This document shows positions 43,987-46,828 of a DNA stretch of 46,828 nt, in pieces. A model generated the notes under the pieces. It was not told the DNA's origin and ran no database searches. It saw only the letters and a list, made by a program, of their open reading frames with translations. The DNA is from Promethearchaeia archaeon. Its GTDB lineage: Archaea; Asgardarchaeota; Lokiarchaeia; Sigyniarchaeales; SOKP01. The DNA lies in NCBI GenBank assembly GCA_029856155.1, contig JAHQWL010000035.1, positions 1 to 46,828 of the forward strand, read 5' to 3'. Position 1 is the stretch's first letter; every line of letters starts with the position of its first letter. The translations under genes were made by a program, and so were the position numbers.

Positions 43987-44958
43987 TTATTGTTCTGGTG
44001 GTTTCAAATTTTCTAAATGAATTTCTTTATCCTCTTGTTTTTTAAGTCTTCTAATTTGGTTTTTAATAGCTTCTTCTTCTTTTTTCTTTAAGTCTTCATC
44101 ACTAGGTCTCATTGCATTTAATTCTTCTTCAGATAATGGTTTTAGTATACCTTGAATAGTAAATTCTGAATTTTGTTCTACGTTTTCTTTAAAGATTGAT
44201 TTCATCTCTTTAATAACCATTAATTTACTAGAAGATATTTGTCCTTGTATTAAAGCCGACCCTGTTGGAAGTTTAATTCTCTCAATTCCTGGTTCAGATC
44301 CTCTTCTATTTGGAACTGAAGGAATATATTGAATAGTATTATGAGATGTATTTTGAAAAGAAAACGATAAATTCTGTAAGGCTTGCTCTATTCTTTTTAA
44401 TGTCTTATTGCCTTCACTTATTAATAATGCTAGAGAATCCTCTTCGGAAGATTTTTCTATTTTGCTCTTGCGATAAAGTAAAGTTCTTTTTTCTGTATTC
44501 TCATGGATACTAGTTTTTATTTCCTGGAATATTTTCTCCTGAGTGATTTTACCTTTAATTCTTCTTTTTGATTGTAAATCTTCAAATTCAAACCCATTAT
44601 AACAATCATCATTAACCCAAATATCAGAGATTTTGAAACTTTCTTCAAAATAGTATTGAAATCTTTGACCAGAAAATAGAAAAATTGATAATCTTAGAAT
44701 TTTAATATGTAATCCTTCAGTATTTTTCAATTCATCTAGTTCGATCGAAAATGATAAAGTTTCAGATGAGTGATATAATCTTTTAATGGCAATTAGATAT
44801 GGTGGTTGATTATGATGAAGCTCTTGTTTTGAAATTTCAAATTGCATTGTTAATCGTTTTATTTTTTCAGGAAGAAATAAGAGTTGTTCTTCTTCATTTT
44901 TTTTAAATTCTAAAAATAATTTATTACGATCGTCCCAAAAAACTTGGAACAATTCCAT
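43987..44958 (-). CDS. Uncharacterised 323-residue protein with strand-rich N-terminus and helical C-terminus
   Basis: No family is recognised. Residues ~1-135 are strand-like (FQVFWDDRNKLFLEF, LRLSIFLFSGQRFQYYFEESF). Residues ~170-215 contain a helical segment with KTLKRIEQALQNLSF. Residues ~240-275 carry LPTGSALIQGQISSSKLMVI, and the C-terminal ~40 residues are a highly charged helix with EEEAIKNQIRRLKKQEDKE and a proline ending. It lacks a signal peptide. It is on the same strand as the GPN GTPase, 143 bp upstream, and may be expressed with it. Confidence 0.6.
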   Translation of the reverse strand: MELFQVFWDDRNKLFLEFKKNEEEQLLFLPEKIKRLTMQFEISKQELHHNQPPYLIAIKRLYHSSETLSFSIELDELKNTEGLHIKILRLSIFLFSGQRFQYYFEESFKISDIWVNDDCYNGFEFEDLQSKRRIKGKITQEKIFQEIKTSIHENTEKRTLLYRKSKIEKSSEEDSLALLISEGNKTLKRIEQALQNLSFSFQNTSHNTIQYIPSVPNRRGSEPGIERIKLPTGSALIQGQISSSKLMVIKEMKSIFKENVEQNSEFTIQGILKPLSEEELNAMRPSDEDLKKKEEEAIKNQIRRLKKQEDKEIHLENLKPPEQ

Positions 44959-45113
44959 TTTGATTTTATACCTTTAAGTGTGTGATTTGTAATTACAATT
45001 TGAAATATCTACAAATTAAATTCAATCTTTAATTTAAAATATGGCGAGTTAATCAATTTAATGATTTATCTCGACAAAGTGATAAAAAAAAGTGTACTAA
45101 ATTGGATATATCG

Positions 45114-45518
45114 CTAAATAGATTCTTTTAATTTTGATAAATAATATATTGGCCTTTTCAATTTCCTATTAAAATAGTCTATCTCCTCTCTTGTGTGGTC
45201 TCCAATATAACCATTAACATCTAGGACCAAAATAGCTTCTTGAAATTGTAATTTAGTTAAAGCAATTTCTTGTAGGATATCCCATTCCTTTGTAGAAAAC
45301 TCCTTTTTGTTTAAAAGACCATCGATAGAACAGATAGAAACTAACTTATTATATACTATTTGTAAAATTGATTCGATTTTTATGAAATAATCTTTAAATC
45401 TTGCAGATCCTATTAAATAGATTTTATTTTCTTTAATACGTGAAAAATCATATTCCTTGAACTCATCCAAGAACTTCTTATTTAATCGATCTTTTTCCAT
45501 AATATATAGTAATTTCAA
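45114..45518 (-). CDS. Nucleoside 2-deoxyribosyltransferase-like (DUF4406-type) small protein
   Basis: The 134-residue protein has KIYLIGSARFKDYF near residue 31, matching the IYLaGp-type opening of nucleoside deoxyribosyltransferase-like folds. AILVLDVNGYIGDHTREEIDYFNRKLKRPIYYLSK at ~95-129 matches the later vvvl-d-n-g-YiG-x-st-x-E motif with an acidic residue in REE. Such proteins cut N-glycosidic bonds of nucleotides or act as effector-linked sensors. A second start (MEKDRLN) lies six codons in. It starts 18 bp from the divergent DNA methyltransferase, so a shared promoter region is likely and a DNA-modification or defence role is possible. Confidence 0.6.
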   Translation of the reverse strand: MKLLYIMEKDRLNKKFLDEFKEYDFSRIKENKIYLIGSARFKDYFIKIESILQIVYNKLVSICSIDGLLNKKEFSTKEWDILQEIALTKLQFQEAILVLDVNGYIGDHTREEIDYFNRKLKRPIYYLSKLKESI

Positions 45519-45536
45519 TAGTTATTTAATTTTCAC

Positions 45537-46340
45537 ATGAAATTAAACGCAGTTTATCTAGCAGAAAATCTAGAATTTTTAAAGAATATCCCTAACGAGT
45601 TTATTGATTTAATTTATATAGATCCACCTTTTTTTAGTGGGGTGGATTATAAGGAATTTTCTGATTTATGGCATTCCCTAGATGAGTATTTAGATTTTAT
45701 GATGGAAAGATTAATAGAGATCTATCGAGTTATTAAGCCCTCTGGAAGTTTTTACTGTCATTGTGACCCCAATGCAGTATTCGATTTAAAACCTTTATGT
45801 GATACTATTTTTGGGAAAAAAAGTTTTCGAAGAGAAATCATATGGAATGTAGGGAGTGTTTCTGGATTTAAAAGCCAGGTGAAAGGATGGGTACGACAAC
45901 ATGATACGATTCTCTATTACACGAAATCTGATGTTTTTACTTTTAATAAACAATACCTCCCATATAAAGATGAATACATCAAAAAAATGTTCCGGTACAA
46001 AGATGAAAACGGGCGTCTCTATAGAAAAAGACGAGGAGGAAAACAATATTTAGATGAAAAACCAGGTAATGCTTTAGGTGATGTCTGGAATGATATATAC
46101 TCTTTTCAAACATCTACAAGATCAAAAGAATATCTTGGGTATCCTACTCAGAAACCAGAAAAATTATTAGAACGTATCATTTTAGCCTCATCCAATGAAG
46201 GAGATCTTGTAGCAGACTTTTTTTGTGGAACGGGTACAACCTTAGCAGTAGCAAATAAATTAAATAGAAATTGGATTGGAGTAGATAACAATCCAAAAGC
46301 AATAGATTTATGTAGAAAAAGGTTAAATAAAACTGATTAG
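45537..46340 (+). CDS. Beta-class DNA methyltransferase (N6-adenine or N4-cytosine)
   Basis: The catalytic motif DPPF (29-32) in YIDPPFFSGVDY lies near the N-terminus, and the SAM-binding motif DFFCGTGTT (227-235) lies near the C-terminus, the motif order of beta-type enzymes. Residues ~85-200 between them form the target-recognition part, with YPTQKPEKLLERII (~200) as motif X. The enzyme methylates an exocyclic amino group in a specific DNA sequence; the target is unknown. There is no restriction enzyme gene next to it, so it is a solitary methyltransferase, unless the divergent deoxyribosyltransferase-like gene takes part. The 267-residue length is normal for a compact member. The ATG at 45537 is well placed. 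Confidence 0.88.
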   Translation: MKLNAVYLAENLEFLKNIPNEFIDLIYIDPPFFSGVDYKEFSDLWHSLDEYLDFMMERLIEIYRVIKPSGSFYCHCDPNAVFDLKPLCDTIFGKKSFRREIIWNVGSVSGFKSQVKGWVRQHDTILYYTKSDVFTFNKQYLPYKDEYIKKMFRYKDENGRLYRKRRGGKQYLDEKPGNALGDVWNDIYSFQTSTRSKEYLGYPTQKPEKLLERIILASSNEGDLVADFFCGTGTTLAVANKLNRNWIGVDNNPKAIDLCRKRLNKTD

Positions 46341-46350
46341 AACTTTCAGG

Positions 46351-46728
46351 TTAATCTCTTTGGATTATTATTTTACTTAATCCAATCCACTTTCTTGCTT
46401 CCTCAAGATTGTTTACTATTTTTCTTTTTGGAGAATCTGCTCTATCCAGTAAAATTTGAGCTTCCTTATCTAAAACGGGATTCCCAGCAACGATGTAAGC
46501 AGATCTTACTAGCCTGTTATTATTCTTTTTAAGGAAATCCAAAATTATTTCAAATGATTTAAGATTAAGCATTATTAAATCTAATCCATCAACTATAAAA
46601 GAGAAATTATTTAACCCTTTTGTAATTTCATTAAATTCAGCGATAAATCGCTCAGCTACAGAGGGGGGAAAAGTGCCTAATACTTTAAGATAAAAATGGA
46701 ATTCTCCAATTTTTTCGATTCGAAACAT
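46351..46728 (-). CDS. STAS/SpoIIAA-like small protein
   Basis: The 125-residue protein alternates strands and helices in STAS order: EFHFYLKVLGTFPPSVAERF, then FSFIVDGLDLIMLNLKSFEII, RLVRSAYIVAGNP and DKEAQILLDRADSPKRKIVNNLEEARKWIG. This fits the SpoIIAA-like group. These small proteins act in phospho-switches or as lipid/partner-binding modules; the acceptor serine of classic anti-sigma-factor antagonists is not evident. The gene converges on the methyltransferase gene with 10 bp between stops. Confidence 0.55.
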   Translation of the reverse strand: MFRIEKIGEFHFYLKVLGTFPPSVAERFIAEFNEITKGLNNFSFIVDGLDLIMLNLKSFEIILDFLKKNNNRLVRSAYIVAGNPVLDKEAQILLDRADSPKRKIVNNLEEARKWIGLSKIIIQRD

Positions 46729-46828
46729 CTTAATATCTTCTGTATTCTATTTAGATTCAATATTTAATATAAATTCCATATTAACTTTTAATATTTTACT
46801 GTTTTTATTCTCGCTCTTAGGCTTATAT

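Noticed and set aside
1..46828. CRISPR array, transposase or integrase, and attachment sites
   Set aside because: No regularly spaced direct repeats with unique spacers, no transposase or integrase motifs, and no tRNA-associated duplicated end were seen.

Overview
This AT-rich, gene-dense window (about 46.8 kb) most probably comes from an Asgard archaeon, with Lokiarchaeia-like content. The sequence shows eukaryote-like signature genes next to plainly archaeal ones. The signature set is a Rab/Ras-like small GTPase, a multidomain Arf-like GTPase, an E1-like ubiquitin-activating enzyme, an E2-like conjugating enzyme, an IFT52/GIFT-domain protein and a GPN-loop GTPase. The archaeal side includes a PDCD5-type protein, TrmB and Lrp regulators, an STT3-like glycosyltransferase, a UPF0280 protein and an intron-containing tRNA-Tyr(GTA) with encoded CCA. 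Lineage below Asgard level is inference.

Layout. 1-9.2 kb: a GT-C membrane protein reaching the left edge, a UPF0280 protein, a Roadblock-like protein followed by a longin/Arf-GTPase/proline-rich protein, an MFS transporter, a PHP phosphoesterase and aspartokinase. 9.2-12 kb: a Rab-like GTPase and a RACo-type ferredoxin/ASKHA activator. 12-18.6 kb: one 2127-residue protein made of about 18 helical repeats, including a duplicated four-repeat block. 18.7-22.2 kb: E1-like enzyme, small methyltransferase, HAD phosphatase and E2-like enzyme; no ubiquitin, RING or JAMM gene lies in the window. 22.4-25 kb: tRNA-Tyr with two apparent insertions, a PDCD5-like gene, an unknown gene and an HDAC-family deacetylase. 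25-28 kb: an accessory-looking stretch with a CoiA-like nuclease, a structured non-coding element and a secreted seven-bladed SBBP propeller protein of higher GC. 28-36.5 kb: M24 peptidase, a split PEP-synthase-like pair without a PEP/pyruvate barrel, an unknown/lipocalin-like operon, two tandem paralogous small proteins, a two-gene Fe-S operon and a TrmB regulator. 36.6-40.3 kb: two membrane or surface proteins and an Lrp-like regulator. 40.4-45 kb: leftward genes for a GIFT-domain protein, a sugar nucleotidyltransferase, a GPN GTPase and an unknown coiled-coil protein. 45-46.8 kb: a DNA methyltransferase divergent from a small deoxyribosyltransferase-like gene, then a STAS-like protein.

The strongest novel points are these. 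(1) The Arf-GTPase protein and the IFT52-like GIFT protein, 35 kb apart, end in the same 56-residue helical segment that aligns without gaps. (2) The giant repeat protein has TPR- or MIT-like modules and a 463-residue block duplication, directly upstream of the E1-like gene. (3) tRNA-Tyr appears to have an insertion in the T-loop in addition to an anticodon-loop intron. (4) The reading frame of the longin/Arf protein extends upstream into what looks like conserved sequence that has no ATG, GTG or TTG start.
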